DNA from: Flavobacterium beibuense
Lineage (GTDB): Bacteria > Bacteroidota > Bacteroidia > Flavobacteriales > Flavobacteriaceae
DNA length: 64,000 nucleotides
Direction of reading: 5' to 3'
NCBI RefSeq assembly: GCF_004151245.1
Contig: NZ_JUIW01000009.1
Span: 124,001 to 188,000 of the forward strand
The position numbers and the translations under genes were made by a program. The notes below the pieces were generated by a model, which ran no database searches, was not told the origin of the DNA, and saw only the letters and a program-made list of their open reading frames with translations. Positions 26,660 to 35,638 of the stretch are shown in pieces (position 1 is the stretch's first letter; each line of letters starts with the position of its first letter).

Positions 26660-27034
26660 TTATTCTCCCTGTGTTATCCACCAATGGTTACCAAAAGGAT
26701 CTTCAAATCCTGCCGAGTATCCGTAATCCTGCTTAACGGGCTGCTGTAGCGAAATGCTCTTGGACTCCATGGCTTTTTTATAAACATCATCTACGTTTGT
26801 AACAAAAATAAATGTACCCGAGGTTTTTTGTTTCCAGTTCTCATTACTGTTTGCAAACATTATTATGGCATCGTGTATTTTCAGTTCGCCGTGCATAATT
26901 GCCCTTGTATCCTGACCGGGTACTATCATCTGTTCTGTGGCGCCAAAAACATATTTGCAAAATTCCATGAACTCATAAGCTTTATCCAGTACCAGATAAG
27001 GCATTACCGGTAAATAGTTGTTTGGTATATTCAT
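26660..27034 (-). CDS. VOC family protein, PhnB-like
   Basis: 124 residues with the order of the bleomycin-resistance/PhnB-like VOC group: 'VMPYLVLDKAYEFMEFCKYVFGATEQM', 'MHGELKIHDAIIMFANS', 'YGYSAGFEDPFGNHWWITQGE'. The E.......DPFGN.W ending is characteristic. It is translationally linked to the VOC gene downstream, whose ATG follows its stop after two bases. The ligand is unknown. Confidence 0.88.
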   Translation of the reverse strand: MNIPNNYLPVMPYLVLDKAYEFMEFCKYVFGATEQMIVPGQDTRAIMHGELKIHDAIIMFANSNENWKQKTSGTFIFVTNVDDVYKKAMESKSISLQQPVKQDYGYSAGFEDPFGNHWWITQGE

Positions 27035-27047
27035 AATATAAAAAATT

Positions 27048-27076
27048 TAAGGCTCTGCTATAAAAGTAGAGCCTTA
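27048..27076 (-). terminator. Terminator after the beta-barrel gene
   Basis: The arms TAAGGCTCT (27048-27056) and AGAGCCTTA (27068-27076) are followed on the minus strand by AAATTTTTT. It lies 14 bases before the ATG of the VOC gene, so it could also act in that gene's leader. Confidence 0.7.
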
Positions 27077-27108
27077 GTATGACAATTAAAAGTACTTTAT
27101 AATTTTCT

Positions 27109-28281
27109 TTATAAGAAACGGTAACCCAATATCACATTTAGCGAATTATATTCGGAAGTCCAAACGGTGTAAGGGCCTAATATACTGTGGTCTAGAATGT
27201 AACGTGCCTCAATGCTATAGTTTTTAAAGCCATATCCGGCACCTAAAGCAAATGAGCTGTTTTTACCTATTTCCAGTTCGCTGTTGTTGTAGGTTATCTT
27301 AGAGTTACCCGTTAAGAAATTAAGATTGTAAGATCCATTTATAAAAACTTTTGAGTCGCTGTTAAAAAACATGCTATATCTTACACCAATAGGTACCTGT
27401 AAAAATTTATAATCGGTTTCTACACTATAGTTTTTGTTTTTATAGCTACTGTTGTAAAAGTTGTAAGATGGATTAATAAACAAGCTCCATTTATTGTTAT
27501 TAAAAGGTAGTATATATTCCATTTCTGCCCCTATTGAATAAGTTTGTGAAGGCTCCATTTCAAAATTATAAGTTTTATTAACCGCATTTTTAAATGCGAA
27601 AGAAGTAAAGCCTACAGCAGGAGTGAACTTTAAGGTTATTTTGCTCTTGTTATGTTTTAGGGTATAGTTATTATTGCTTTCTCCGTTGTATTCGCTAAAA
27701 AGCTTCGTAAGAGAACTTTTTTTATAATCAATGTTTTTAAATCTGTTTACATTGTTTATCCTGTCTCTCATAAGGTTAAACAGTTGTTGGCGATAATTGT
27801 TATTTTCCTTAATCATGCCATCAACAACATATTTTTTAAATAAAAGTTGTGTGGCAGTTTGTTTATCACCTGTACCATAAAAATATTTAACGATATTCCC
27901 ATCTTCAAACTGATAAAGATCTAAATCTCCTTCGAGTAATACTTTTAAGAAAAGGGTTTTCTTTTGCCATACAGGTTCCGATGTGACGTCCAGTTTATCT
28001 ACATAATTGCTAGACAGTTCGATATCAAGAGTAAAACGTTTAAACTTATAACTGTTATCAACATTAAATTCTGCCACATTATTTACTGTTGCAGTTAATG
28101 ATTCGCTATTTTCAGCCAGTTTGTATTCAAAATCAAGAGGGCTGTTTTTCCATGCCATGTCTTTAATAAGGCATGTTGTTTTTTCACCATTGTTGTTGAT
28201 GAAGTATCCCTGCTTGTAGGTTATTTGAGAATAGGAAATAAAAGAAGTAAGAACTAAAAGTAAGGTGTAAAAGTTTTTCAT
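27109..28281 (-). CDS. Outer membrane beta-barrel protein (PorT-like)
   Basis: 390 residues. The signal peptide is MKNFYTLLLVLTSFISYSQ. The N-terminal half has no clear domain ('GYFINNNGEKTTCLIKDMAWKNSP', 'KTLFLKVLLEGDLDLYQFEDG') but has the pattern seen in many Bacteroidota proteins that sense or bind a small ligand before a barrel. The C-terminal half (about 210-390) is a small barrel of about eight strands: 'KSKITLKFTPAVGFTSFAFK', 'WSLFINPSYNFYNSSYKNK', 'LQVPIGVRYSMFF', 'SFALGAGYGFKNYSIEARY'. It ends in LNVILGYRFL, a C-terminal aromatic as in outer membrane proteins. Function unknown. Confidence 0.75.
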   Translation of the reverse strand: MKNFYTLLLVLTSFISYSQITYKQGYFINNNGEKTTCLIKDMAWKNSPLDFEYKLAENSESLTATVNNVAEFNVDNSYKFKRFTLDIELSSNYVDKLDVTSEPVWQKKTLFLKVLLEGDLDLYQFEDGNIVKYFYGTGDKQTATQLLFKKYVVDGMIKENNNYRQQLFNLMRDRINNVNRFKNIDYKKSSLTKLFSEYNGESNNNYTLKHNKSKITLKFTPAVGFTSFAFKNAVNKTYNFEMEPSQTYSIGAEMEYILPFNNNKWSLFINPSYNFYNSSYKNKNYSVETDYKFLQVPIGVRYSMFFNSDSKVFINGSYNLNFLTGNSKITYNNSELEIGKNSSFALGAGYGFKNYSIEARYILDHSILGPYTVWTSEYNSLNVILGYRFL

Positions 28282-28445
28282 GAAAGTAGTTGTGTAATTG
28301 CTGTTGGTTAATAATGGCGAAAGTATAAAATTTTGTTAAGAAATGAAATTACAGTTCATCCTTTAAAAATTACAGTTGGGTATTATTAATTATGAAAGGT
28401 GTAAAAGCCGTTGCAAATTTGCTCCATCAAAACAATCAATCAATT

Positions 28446-30599
28446 ATGAAACGAGCAGTTATTTTTCTCTTTTTATTTACAGCAATCAGCCTTAATGCAC
28501 AAAACGTAATAAAAGGTACAGTGCAGGATACTAAAGGCAGCCCGCTACCGGGAGCTAATGTTTATCTTGAAGGTACTTATGACGGGACAGTAAGCGATGA
28601 AGCAGGTAACTTTTCTTTTGAAACCACTACAATGGGGAACCAGACACTGGTAATAACCTTTTTGTCTTTTGAAAAAGTTACACAGGCTATTACTGTTGAA
28701 AACTACCAGCCACAAACATTTAAACTTCGGGAAGGTGTAAACACTCTTGATGCAGTAGTAATTTCGGCAGGTACATTTGCTGCAGGTGACAACAGTAAAA
28801 TAACTGCCTTAAAACCTCTGGATATTGTTACTACTGCAGGATCGGCAGGTAATATAGTGGCAGCACTGCAAACATTACCGGGTACGCAAACCGTAGGCGA
28901 AGACGGAAGGCTTTTTGTAAGGGGAGGTGAGGCTAATGAAACCCAGACTTATGTGGACGGTATACGCGTAGCACAACCCTATGGAGCTACAACCAATAAC
29001 CTGCCTACCAGAGGCCGTTTTTCTCCGTTTTTATTTAAAGGGATTACCTTTTCTACGGGTGGGTATTCGGCAGAATTTGGTGAAGCGCTTTCAAGTGTAC
29101 TATTACTTAATACTATTGAAGAACCGGAGCAGGAACAAACCGATATCGCCTTAATGACAGTAGGTGTTGGGCTAGGTAATACCCAAAAATGGGAAAAGAG
29201 CTCTCTTAGCTTCAATGCAAATTATATAAACCTTAAGCCTTATCAGTGGATAGTACCTCAAAATATAGACTGGAATAAACCCGTACAGTCTTTATCGGGC
29301 GAGACAGTTTACCGATATAAATTCAATACAGGTATGCTAAAAGTATATGCCGCTTTTGATCATTCTGACTTTGATATCAACCAAAAAGATATTAATGAAC
29401 CGGATCCGGTTAGGGTGGCCCTAAAAAACAACAATTTTTATCTTAACAGTTCATACAGTGGTACTCTTGGTAACGCATGGTCGCTACAAACAGGACTTAG
29501 CTATGGTTACAGTTATACTAATGTAGAACCCGCAGGTAACATGGTGGAGGATAAGGAAAACAGCTCGCATATTAAAATGAAGCTTAGGAAGAATTTCAGC
29601 AGTAGGTTTAAGTTAAGCTTTGGTGCCGACTATTTTATTACCAATTTTAATGAGGACTATAAAGAACCAACAAACTTTACTTTTAATAGCGGTTACAACA
29701 ATTCTATAGCAGCCACTTATGCCGAAGCCGATATATTTTTCTCTAAAAACCTGGCACTTAAAGCAGGGGTAAGGGGTTCTTATTCTGAAATAGTTGATGA
29801 AACGGTTGTGGAGCCACGTGTATCATTAGCTTATAAGGCAGGTAAAAGAGGACAGTTCTCTTTAGCTTATGGTGATTTTCATCAAACACCAATATCAGAT
29901 TACCTGAAGTATTTTAAAAGCTTTGAGTATGAAAAAACCAGTCACTATATTCTGAACTATCTGTATAATAACGAACGCAGGATGTTTAGAGCAGAGGTTT
30001 ATTATAAAGACTATAGCAACCTGATTAAATATGATACCGATACGCCTATGTACAATTCTGTATACAATAACGGAGGAAAGGGATATGCAAAGGGTATAGA
30101 TTTATTTTGGAGAGATAGTTATAATATAAAATATTTCGATTACATGCTGTCTTACTCATTTATTGATACCGAAAGGGATTACAGGAATTACGAGTATGCT
30201 GTTACACCAAGCTATGTGGCAAAACATAACTTCTCTGTAGTAACAAGATACTGGATAGATGATTTAAGATCGCAATTAGGAGTTACTTACACTTTCAATT
30301 CCGGCAGGCCTTATGATAACCCTAACGAAACTGAGTTTATGAACAGCATGACCAAAAGCTATAATAACCTAAGTGTTAGTTGGGCATGGTTATTAAGTCC
30401 GCAAAAAATATTATACTTTTCAGTTTCAAATGTATTGGGTTACGAAAATGTATTTGGGTACAATTATGCCAATACACCCGATTTAAACGGACAGTTTGCA
30501 AGACAGGCCATTACCCAACCGGCAGACAGATTCTTTTTTGTAGGCTTCTTTTGGACCATCAGTGATGATAAAAAAACCAATCAACTTGATAATTTATAG
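28446..30599 (+). CDS. TonB-dependent receptor
   Basis: About 717 residues. The start is the ATG at 28446, which gives the signal peptide MKRAVIFLFLFTAISLNAQ; the frame is open 18 residues further up but those precede the signal. A CarboxypepD_reg-like domain follows (GTVQDTKGSPLPGANVYLEGT, residues about 20-100), then the plug ('GSAGNIVAALQTLPGTQTVGEDGRLFVRGGEANETQTYVDG') and a barrel. It lacks a partner SusD gene. The cargo cannot be told. Its stop codon touches the stop codon of the gene on the other strand, with no bases between. Confidence 0.9.
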   Translation: MKRAVIFLFLFTAISLNAQNVIKGTVQDTKGSPLPGANVYLEGTYDGTVSDEAGNFSFETTTMGNQTLVITFLSFEKVTQAITVENYQPQTFKLREGVNTLDAVVISAGTFAAGDNSKITALKPLDIVTTAGSAGNIVAALQTLPGTQTVGEDGRLFVRGGEANETQTYVDGIRVAQPYGATTNNLPTRGRFSPFLFKGITFSTGGYSAEFGEALSSVLLLNTIEEPEQEQTDIALMTVGVGLGNTQKWEKSSLSFNANYINLKPYQWIVPQNIDWNKPVQSLSGETVYRYKFNTGMLKVYAAFDHSDFDINQKDINEPDPVRVALKNNNFYLNSSYSGTLGNAWSLQTGLSYGYSYTNVEPAGNMVEDKENSSHIKMKLRKNFSSRFKLSFGADYFITNFNEDYKEPTNFTFNSGYNNSIAATYAEADIFFSKNLALKAGVRGSYSEIVDETVVEPRVSLAYKAGKRGQFSLAYGDFHQTPISDYLKYFKSFEYEKTSHYILNYLYNNERRMFRAEVYYKDYSNLIKYDTDTPMYNSVYNNGGKGYAKGIDLFWRDSYNIKYFDYMLSYSFIDTERDYRNYEYAVTPSYVAKHNFSVVTRYWIDDLRSQLGVTYTFNSGRPYDNPNETEFMNSMTKSYNNLSVSWAWLLSPQKILYFSVSNVLGYENVFGYNYANTPDLNGQFARQAITQPADRFFFVGFFWTISDDKKTNQLDNL

Positions 30600-31088
30600 T
30601 TAGTTAACAGGATTTGGTAATTCAATGTAATCGAGATTGCCAAAGTCCTGTTTCCCGATAAAGGGAGTCCAGCGTTGTCCTTTTTGCAATTCAATTATTT
30701 TATCGGCAATTTCATATAGCTTTTTAGGAGTTTTATTCTCATACACATATATCCAGTTGATTGTGTCGTTTTTGGCTTTATAAAATTTAAATGAGGCTCC
30801 GTCAACAATATTTTCATTAGTATACACGGTATCATATTCAGCAAAGTTAATTTCTTTAATGATTGAGTATACAGAGTCTGTTTTTTCTTCCGTTAATACA
30901 GAATAGAAATAATCAACAGGAGAAGTTTTCATATAAATACTGTCTCCGGGTGTAAACTTGATGCTGAAATTAGCAGCATCAGTAGCAAAAGAAAACACAA
31001 ACATATCAAAATCCGCTTCTGGTTTTTTCTCTTCTTTTTGGCATCCGGCAAGCAGCAGTAGGGCCAATAGGACGACTATCTTTTTCAT
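30600..31088 (-). CDS. Predicted lipoprotein
   Basis: About 162 residues. Signal and lipobox: MKKIVVLLALLLLAGCQKE. The start is the ATG at 31086-31088, one base after the stop of the upstream gene; the frame continues three codons further to a TTG. The body has mixed strands and helices with no motif I recognise ('FTPGDSIYMKTSPVDYFYSVLTEEKTDSVYS', 'WIYVYENKTPKKLYEIADKIIELQ'). It is the last gene of the fructosamine-kinase-like / STM3941-like unit. Function unknown. Confidence 0.75.
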   Translation of the reverse strand: MKKIVVLLALLLLAGCQKEEKKPEADFDMFVFSFATDAANFSIKFTPGDSIYMKTSPVDYFYSVLTEEKTDSVYSIIKEINFAEYDTVYTNENIVDGASFKFYKAKNDTINWIYVYENKTPKKLYEIADKIIELQKGQRWTPFIGKQDFGNLDYIELPNPVN

Positions 31089-31089
31089 A

Positions 31090-31611
31090 TTAAGCAATTT
31101 TATCCCCGTTTCTTATTTCCCATTCCAAAAGGAAAAGGTTGTATAGCTCGTCAATATTGTGTTTAATATTGTTGTCAGGAATACTTATTGGCGATCCGTA
31201 CATGGCATTGTTGCGTTTGCGTAACCATTTTTTAGTACCCGATGCCTTATTAATGTATACCTCAGGATTTTTAACATGTACTATTATAAAGCGGTGATTA
31301 AATACCTTCCTGATAGTGAATCCTGTAATGTCTTCCCACTTTATATGTCCTACACCTATACTTGTTGAATAATCGGTTATACCGCTTTCATCTACAATAA
31401 CCGCAGGTTTATTATTCATAAGGAAAAGAAAAGCGAATACTGATAATGCTCCAAAAAATACGATAGCTGCACTGCCCACTACATTTTCCAGTCCGGGTAA
31501 AAATTTCATAGGTTTATCCAGAATATAAAAGCCGGCAACAACAAATAGTACTGAACCTAAAAAGGCAAAGAATAGCTTGGTCTTGTTCCGTTTAATTATT
31601 TTCTTTTCCAT
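31090..31611 (-). CDS. STM3941-family two-TM protein
   Basis: 173 residues. A basic N-terminus (MEKKIIKRNKTKLF) is followed by two membrane segments ('FFAFLGSVLFVVAGFYIL' and 'VVGSAAIVFFGALSVFAFLFLM'). A soluble PH-like part then reads 'VIVDESGITDYSTSIGVGHIKWEDITGFTIRKVFNHRFIIVHV' and 'NNAMYGSPISI'. This is the plan of the STM3941 family. It lies five bases downstream of the fructosamine-kinase-like gene. Function unknown. Confidence 0.8.
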   Translation of the reverse strand: MEKKIIKRNKTKLFFAFLGSVLFVVAGFYILDKPMKFLPGLENVVGSAAIVFFGALSVFAFLFLMNNKPAVIVDESGITDYSTSIGVGHIKWEDITGFTIRKVFNHRFIIVHVKNPEVYINKASGTKKWLRKRNNAMYGSPISIPDNNIKHNIDELYNLFLLEWEIRNGDKIA

Positions 31612-31616
31612 TGGTT

Positions 31617-32468
31617 TTAGTTAAAAGGTTTAAGAATGTTTTTAATACTTTGTATATAGTGCCCGCCAAAAGCATAGGCATGAAATAATAACGGATACAA
31701 TTGGGTATAGGGCAGGCGCTGTTCCCAGTTTTTCTCTAAAGGATAAACTTCGTTGTAAGCCTCATAAAACTGAGGGGCAAATCCGCCAAACAATCTGCTC
31801 ATACCTAAATCCATTTCCCTGTGCCCGCAATATACGGCGGGATCTATAAGTACAGTGTTATTATATTGCGAAATAATAAAATTGCCACTCCATAAATCGC
31901 CATGTAATAATGACGGAGTTTCGGTTGGGAAAATACTACTAAGTTCTTTGCTAAAATTATTAGCAGCATTTACTACATCTTCTCCAATCTTCCCCTGACT
32001 GTATAGAAGCCTTATCATTGGTAGTACACGGTAGTTACCGTAAAACTCTGCCCAGGTATTATAACTGGTGTTTTCCTGTAGGTAAGTACCCAGATAGTTG
32101 TCTTCGGCAAAACCAAAATGATTTTGAGGAATTTGATGCATTGTAGCAAGCTGTTGCCCAAATGTTTTCCATGCCTTTACGTTTGGGCTGCCCGGCGCTA
32201 TCCACTCCAGTAATAAGTATTGAGTGTTCTCAAAATTTCCTGTGGCAATAACCTCAGGTGTTTTAAGTGTATTTGTTGCGGACAATGCTTTTAGTCCGTT
32301 GGCTTCCTTTTCAAAAAGGGCGGGGTAGTTAGATGTGCTGTTCAGCTTAATGAAAAAATCACCTTCCTGCACCTCAATATGGTAAGCTTCATTGATGTCC
32401 CCACCATGAACAGGAGATATCTTTTTTATGTTGAGATTAAGTTGTGATATAAGTTTTTTAGTAAGCAT
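31617..32468 (-). CDS. Fructosamine kinase family protein
   Basis: 283 residues, near the usual size of FN3K-like kinases. 'ISPVHGGDINEAYHIEV' is the glycine-rich loop, 'GDFFIKLN' gives the ATP-binding lysine, 'YLLLEWI' the hinge, 'LLHGDLWSGNFI' the catalytic HGDLW.GN and 'VLIDPAVYCGHREMDLGMSRLFGGF' the metal-binding DPA segment. It probably phosphorylates ketosamine adducts (protein deglycation) or a related small substrate. It is the first gene of a three-gene leftward unit. Confidence 0.9.
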   Translation of the reverse strand: MLTKKLISQLNLNIKKISPVHGGDINEAYHIEVQEGDFFIKLNSTSNYPALFEKEANGLKALSATNTLKTPEVIATGNFENTQYLLLEWIAPGSPNVKAWKTFGQQLATMHQIPQNHFGFAEDNYLGTYLQENTSYNTWAEFYGNYRVLPMIRLLYSQGKIGEDVVNAANNFSKELSSIFPTETPSLLHGDLWSGNFIISQYNNTVLIDPAVYCGHREMDLGMSRLFGGFAPQFYEAYNEVYPLEKNWEQRLPYTQLYPLLFHAYAFGGHYIQSIKNILKPFN

Positions 32469-32604
32469 CAGGTAAAATTAATTAAAATAAACAACTCATC
32501 CCTGTTATTCTACAGTTCGGTAAAACACTTTTTATAAGGTGTTTTTTTGTTTGGATATTTGTCTCATCAAAATCAAACAATTATTAATTAAAAAACGAAC
32601 AGTC

Positions 32605-33228
32605 ATGATTAGATTAATTACAGTTATAGTTTTATTTGTGAGTAGTATGGTTAGCGCACAAAGTCAGTATGAAACAGGAATGCAAACAGCATTCGATCTT
32701 TGGGGGCAGGGTAAAAATTCAGAAGCTTCGGCAATGTTTGAAAGGATAGCCGCAGCAGAAAAAGACAATTGGATACCTAATTACTATGTAGCGCTTATAA
32801 ATACGATTGATGCGTTCCAGACAAAGGATAAAGAAAAAGTAAACGCCCTATTAACCAAAGCACAGGACGCGGAGGATTTGGCAACACTTGTTTCGCCTGA
32901 TAATCCGGAACTGATGGTAATGCAGGCAATGATACATACAGCCTGGATAGCCTATGACCCAATGACAAACGGAATGAAACTATCTGCAACGGTAAAACAG
33001 ATTTATGCAAAAGCAAAGCAAACAGCACCAGATAATCCGCGTGTAGTGTTTTGTTCGGCAGAATTTGACATGGGAGGAGCAGCTTATTTTGGTCAGGATA
33101 CTACACCTATGTGTGCTGAAATTGAGCGTTCTCTAACTCTTTTTGCTAACTTTAAGGCGGAAACACCTTTTTATCCTAGCTGGGGACTGGACAGAGCACA
33201 GCAAAAAGCAGCAGAGTGTAAAAAATAA
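32605..33228 (+). CDS. Secreted TPR-like protein
   Basis: About 207 residues. The start at the ATG at 32605 gives the signal peptide MIRLITVIVLFVSSMVSAQ; the 22 residues upstream in frame are not signal-like. The mature part is helical with TPR-like content: 'FDLWGQGKNSEASAMFERIAAAEKDNWIPNYYVALINT', 'LLTKAQDAEDLATLVSPDNPELMVMQAMIHTAWI', 'IYAKAKQTAPDNPRVVFCSAEFDMGGAAYFGQDT'. It is the first gene of a tight rightward run that leads into the 2TM kinase operon (21-base gap). Confidence 0.8.
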   Translation: MIRLITVIVLFVSSMVSAQSQYETGMQTAFDLWGQGKNSEASAMFERIAAAEKDNWIPNYYVALINTIDAFQTKDKEKVNALLTKAQDAEDLATLVSPDNPELMVMQAMIHTAWIAYDPMTNGMKLSATVKQIYAKAKQTAPDNPRVVFCSAEFDMGGAAYFGQDTTPMCAEIERSLTLFANFKAETPFYPSWGLDRAQQKAAECKK

Positions 33229-33249
33229 TAATATAATACAGTTAATTAG

Positions 33250-33672
33250 ATGTTGGGGTTAGATAAGATAAGTTTGATATGGATAATACTTCCGTTTATT
33301 ATAGGAGCAGTAGTTTATACAAAAATAGTAAGGCATAAAACAGGAGACCCTTTGCGGGATAGTGTTAAAAACCTGCAGGTTATGATTACTGTTTCCGGAG
33401 TAGTAATGGCAGTGCTTTGGTTCTCACTTCCCCCAACGGCTGTATTAGGGAGTTTTGGATATCCCCATGAAATTCAGGATATAAACAGTCAGGAAAAATT
33501 ACTGGAACTGCTACAGGATTATAACAAGGCAATTCTAAGGACAACCGAAGTGGTTTACTGGTTGCTATTTATAAGTATGTTTTGGGTACTAACGGCAGTA
33601 TACCAATTATTAAAGGTTTATAAGGATAAACTGGATAAGGAAACAGCAAAACAATATGAAACTACTAATTAA
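33250..33672 (+). CDS. Small membrane protein, upstream of the 2TM kinase
   Basis: 140 residues with three probable membrane segments ('ISLIWIILPFIIGAVVYT', 'LQVMITVSGVVMAVLWFSL', 'VVYWLLFISMFWVLTAVYQLL') and a basic loop. I recognise no family. Its last 17 bases overlap the start of the kinase gene, so it is part of that operon and probably translationally coupled. A role in sensing is possible but only inferred from position. Confidence 0.75.
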   Translation: MLGLDKISLIWIILPFIIGAVVYTKIVRHKTGDPLRDSVKNLQVMITVSGVVMAVLWFSLPPTAVLGSFGYPHEIQDINSQEKLLELLQDYNKAILRTTEVVYWLLFISMFWVLTAVYQLLKVYKDKLDKETAKQYETTN

Positions 33673-35002
33673 AGAGTTATTCAGGGTAATAATAATGGGC
33701 TGTATAATTTTTTTTATAGTCCTGTTATTTCTTATGGCAAACGGTAAATCGTTTACCTGGAACAGAGCGCTTTTAGTAAACTTTATGTTTGTTATGCTGT
33801 ATAGCATATGTCTTTATACTGTTAACTCTTTAATGTTTAAGTTTTTTGACCGAAAGTATGGTAAGGGAATTATAACAGTAAAAAGGTTTGTGATTGGTGT
33901 AAGCAGTTCGCTTTTGGTATCTCTGGTTATAATTTTTATCCTGCGCGTTTTTGAGGATGTTGTGGTGCAGGGGTATACCATGGCAAGATTTATAAAGGAA
34001 GAAAAGATAGCAAACTATTTTTTAGCCTTTATAATAACCCTGATAGTTGATATAGGTTTTCATGTGTTTTATGTTTACAAGCGTTACCAGGAAAACCAGG
34101 TAAAAAAGCAAAAGATAATTGCTGGTACGGCTTCGGCACAGTTTGAAACCTTAAAGAACCAGATAGACCCGCATTTTCTTTTCAATAGCCTTAATGTGTT
34201 AAGTTCGTTAATAGAAGAGAATCCGGAGAACGCACAACGCTTTACCACTTCACTCTCTAAAATATACCGCTATGTACTGGAACAAAGGGATAAAGAGGTA
34301 GTAAGTGTACAGGAAGAGCTTTCGTTTGCAAAAACGTATATGAACCTTCTTAAGATGAGGTTTGAGAACAGTCTTTTTTATGATGCTCCAACCGAGCTGA
34401 TAAACCCCGAAGGGAAAGTGGTACCACTATCGCTGCAACTTTTACTGGAAAATACAATTAAACACAATGTAGTAAGTCCCCAAAGGCCGCTACATATTAA
34501 GATATATGAAAAAGACGGTTACCTGGTGGTAGAAAACACACTGCAGAAAAAAGAAGTACTGCAGGACAGGAAAGGCGTTGGTTTGCAAAATATAGTAAAC
34601 CGTTATGCCATATTAACCAACAGGAAGATGGAGATAGAGCAAACCGAAGAATATTTCAGGGTATACTTACCCGTACTAACAAAACAGGTATCGATTATGG
34701 AACCGGTATATTACAGTGATGAAGAAAATGATTATTACAAAGCCCAGAAAAGGGTAGAGGATATAAAAGGGTTTTACGGAAACCTGATGTCTTATCTTGT
34801 TATCATACCGGGACTTGGTATATTAAACTATGTTACCTCTCCCGGCTATTACTGGTTTTTGTTTCCGGCTTTAGGCTGGGGACTAGGTGTTGTAATTCAC
34901 GGTTTTAATGTGTTTAACTTCATGCCTTTTTTAGGAAGGGATTGGGAAGAGAAAAAGATCAAAGAGTTTATAGATAAGGAGAAATCCAACAAATGGCAAT
35001 AA
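33656..35002 (+). CDS. LytS/YehU-type sensor histidine kinase with C-terminal 2TM domain
   Basis: 448 residues. Four membrane segments (about 10-27, 39-58, 77-97, 120-139) are followed by the His_kinase domain 'LKNQIDPHFLFNSLNVLSSLIE' with the phosphorylatable His173. The N-box is 'LENTIKHN' (264-271) and the G-box 'KGVGLQN' (306-312). Unusually, about residues 355-448 form a 2TM domain (PF13239-type): 'AQKRVEDIKGFYGNLMSYL', 'FLFPALGWGLGVVIHGFNVFNFMPFLGRDWEEKKIKEFI'. Four free-standing copies of the same domain follow, and the LytTR regulator ends the operon. The kinase overlaps the gene before it by 17 bases. Confidence 0.92.
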   Translation: MKLLIKELFRVIIMGCIIFFIVLLFLMANGKSFTWNRALLVNFMFVMLYSICLYTVNSLMFKFFDRKYGKGIITVKRFVIGVSSSLLVSLVIIFILRVFEDVVVQGYTMARFIKEEKIANYFLAFIITLIVDIGFHVFYVYKRYQENQVKKQKIIAGTASAQFETLKNQIDPHFLFNSLNVLSSLIEENPENAQRFTTSLSKIYRYVLEQRDKEVVSVQEELSFAKTYMNLLKMRFENSLFYDAPTELINPEGKVVPLSLQLLLENTIKHNVVSPQRPLHIKIYEKDGYLVVENTLQKKEVLQDRKGVGLQNIVNRYAILTNRKMEIEQTEEYFRVYLPVLTKQVSIMEPVYYSDEENDYYKAQKRVEDIKGFYGNLMSYLVIIPGLGILNYVTSPGYYWFLFPALGWGLGVVIHGFNVFNFMPFLGRDWEEKKIKEFIDKEKSNKWQ

Positions 35003-35004
35003 GA

Positions 35005-35316
35005 ATGAGGTATTACGACGAATTTGATAAGAATAGTGTTTTATATCAGAAAACCAAAAGAAAGGTAAGAGATCTAAGAGCTTTTTATATTCATCTTATT
35101 TGTTATTTGATAAGTATTGTTGCCTTGCTGGTGCTACTGGATCTCACTTTCAAGCCATTACTGTACTGGTTTTTTATAATAACAGCCAGTTGGGGATTAG
35201 GAGTCTTTTTAAATGCGATGAAAGTATTTGGCTTTTATCCTTTTTTAGGGAAGAAATGGGAGAAGAAAAAAATGAAAGAATTAATACAAAAGGAGAAATC
35301 CGATAAAAAACAATAG
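35005..35316 (+). CDS. 2TM domain protein, copy 1
   Basis: About 103 residues. The pattern is an acidic/basic head, K[RK]-V-.-[DE]-[LI]-R/K-.-FY-.-HL, two membrane helices and a basic tail. It reads 'TKRKVRDLRAFYIHLICYLI', then 'WFFIITASWGLGVFLNAMKVFGFYPFLGKKWEKKKMKELI'. I take the ATG at 35005 (MRYYDEFDK), which aligns with the paralogues; an ATG at 34993 would overlap the kinase by ten bases. It lies two bases before copy 2. Function unknown; membrane partner of the kinase is inference. Confidence 0.85.
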   Translation: MRYYDEFDKNSVLYQKTKRKVRDLRAFYIHLICYLISIVALLVLLDLTFKPLLYWFFIITASWGLGVFLNAMKVFGFYPFLGKKWEKKKMKELIQKEKSDKKQ

Positions 35317-35318
35317 TT

Positions 35319-35636
35319 ATGGATAATTTTTATGACAAATCAGAACAGGAAAGGCTATTGTACAGAAAAGCCAGAAAGAAAGTAAAAGAGCTTCGCGGGT
35401 TTTATTATCACTTAACCTGCTATATAGTAATAATGCCGTTACTAATTTTTATTAACCTTAGATTTAGTCCTGAGTTTTTATGGTTCTTTTTCTCGCTTAT
35501 AGGTTGGGGGCTGGGGCTTGGTTTTCATGCCATGGAGGTATTTGGTTACAATCCGTTCTTAGGTAAGGGATGGGAAGATAGAAAACTGAGGGAACTCATG
35601 GAAAAGGAAAGACAGGATCGTGCAAAATATGAATAG
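35319..35636 (+). CDS. 2TM domain protein, copy 2
   Basis: 105 residues. 'ARKKVKELRGFYYHLTCYIV', a helix 'VIMPLLIFINLRF', then 'WFFFSLIGWGLGLGFHAMEVFGYNPFLGKGWEDRKLRELM'. It shares the 'WGLG...H/NAM.VFG..PFLGK.W' block with copy 1 and with the kinase tail, so these three are closest. The head (MDNFYDKSEQERLLYRK) is like that of copy 1. It starts two bases after the stop of copy 1. Confidence 0.88.
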   Translation: MDNFYDKSEQERLLYRKARKKVKELRGFYYHLTCYIVIMPLLIFINLRFSPEFLWFFFSLIGWGLGLGFHAMEVFGYNPFLGKGWEDRKLRELMEKERQDRAKYE

Positions 35637-35638
35637 CT

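Noticed and set aside
32550..32565. Promoter-like ATATTTGTC upstream of the TPR-like gene, with a similar word at 59130-59140 before the DUF5606 gene
   Set aside because: Both read TATTTG rather than TAnnTTTG, so they miss the two-base spacer of the consensus.
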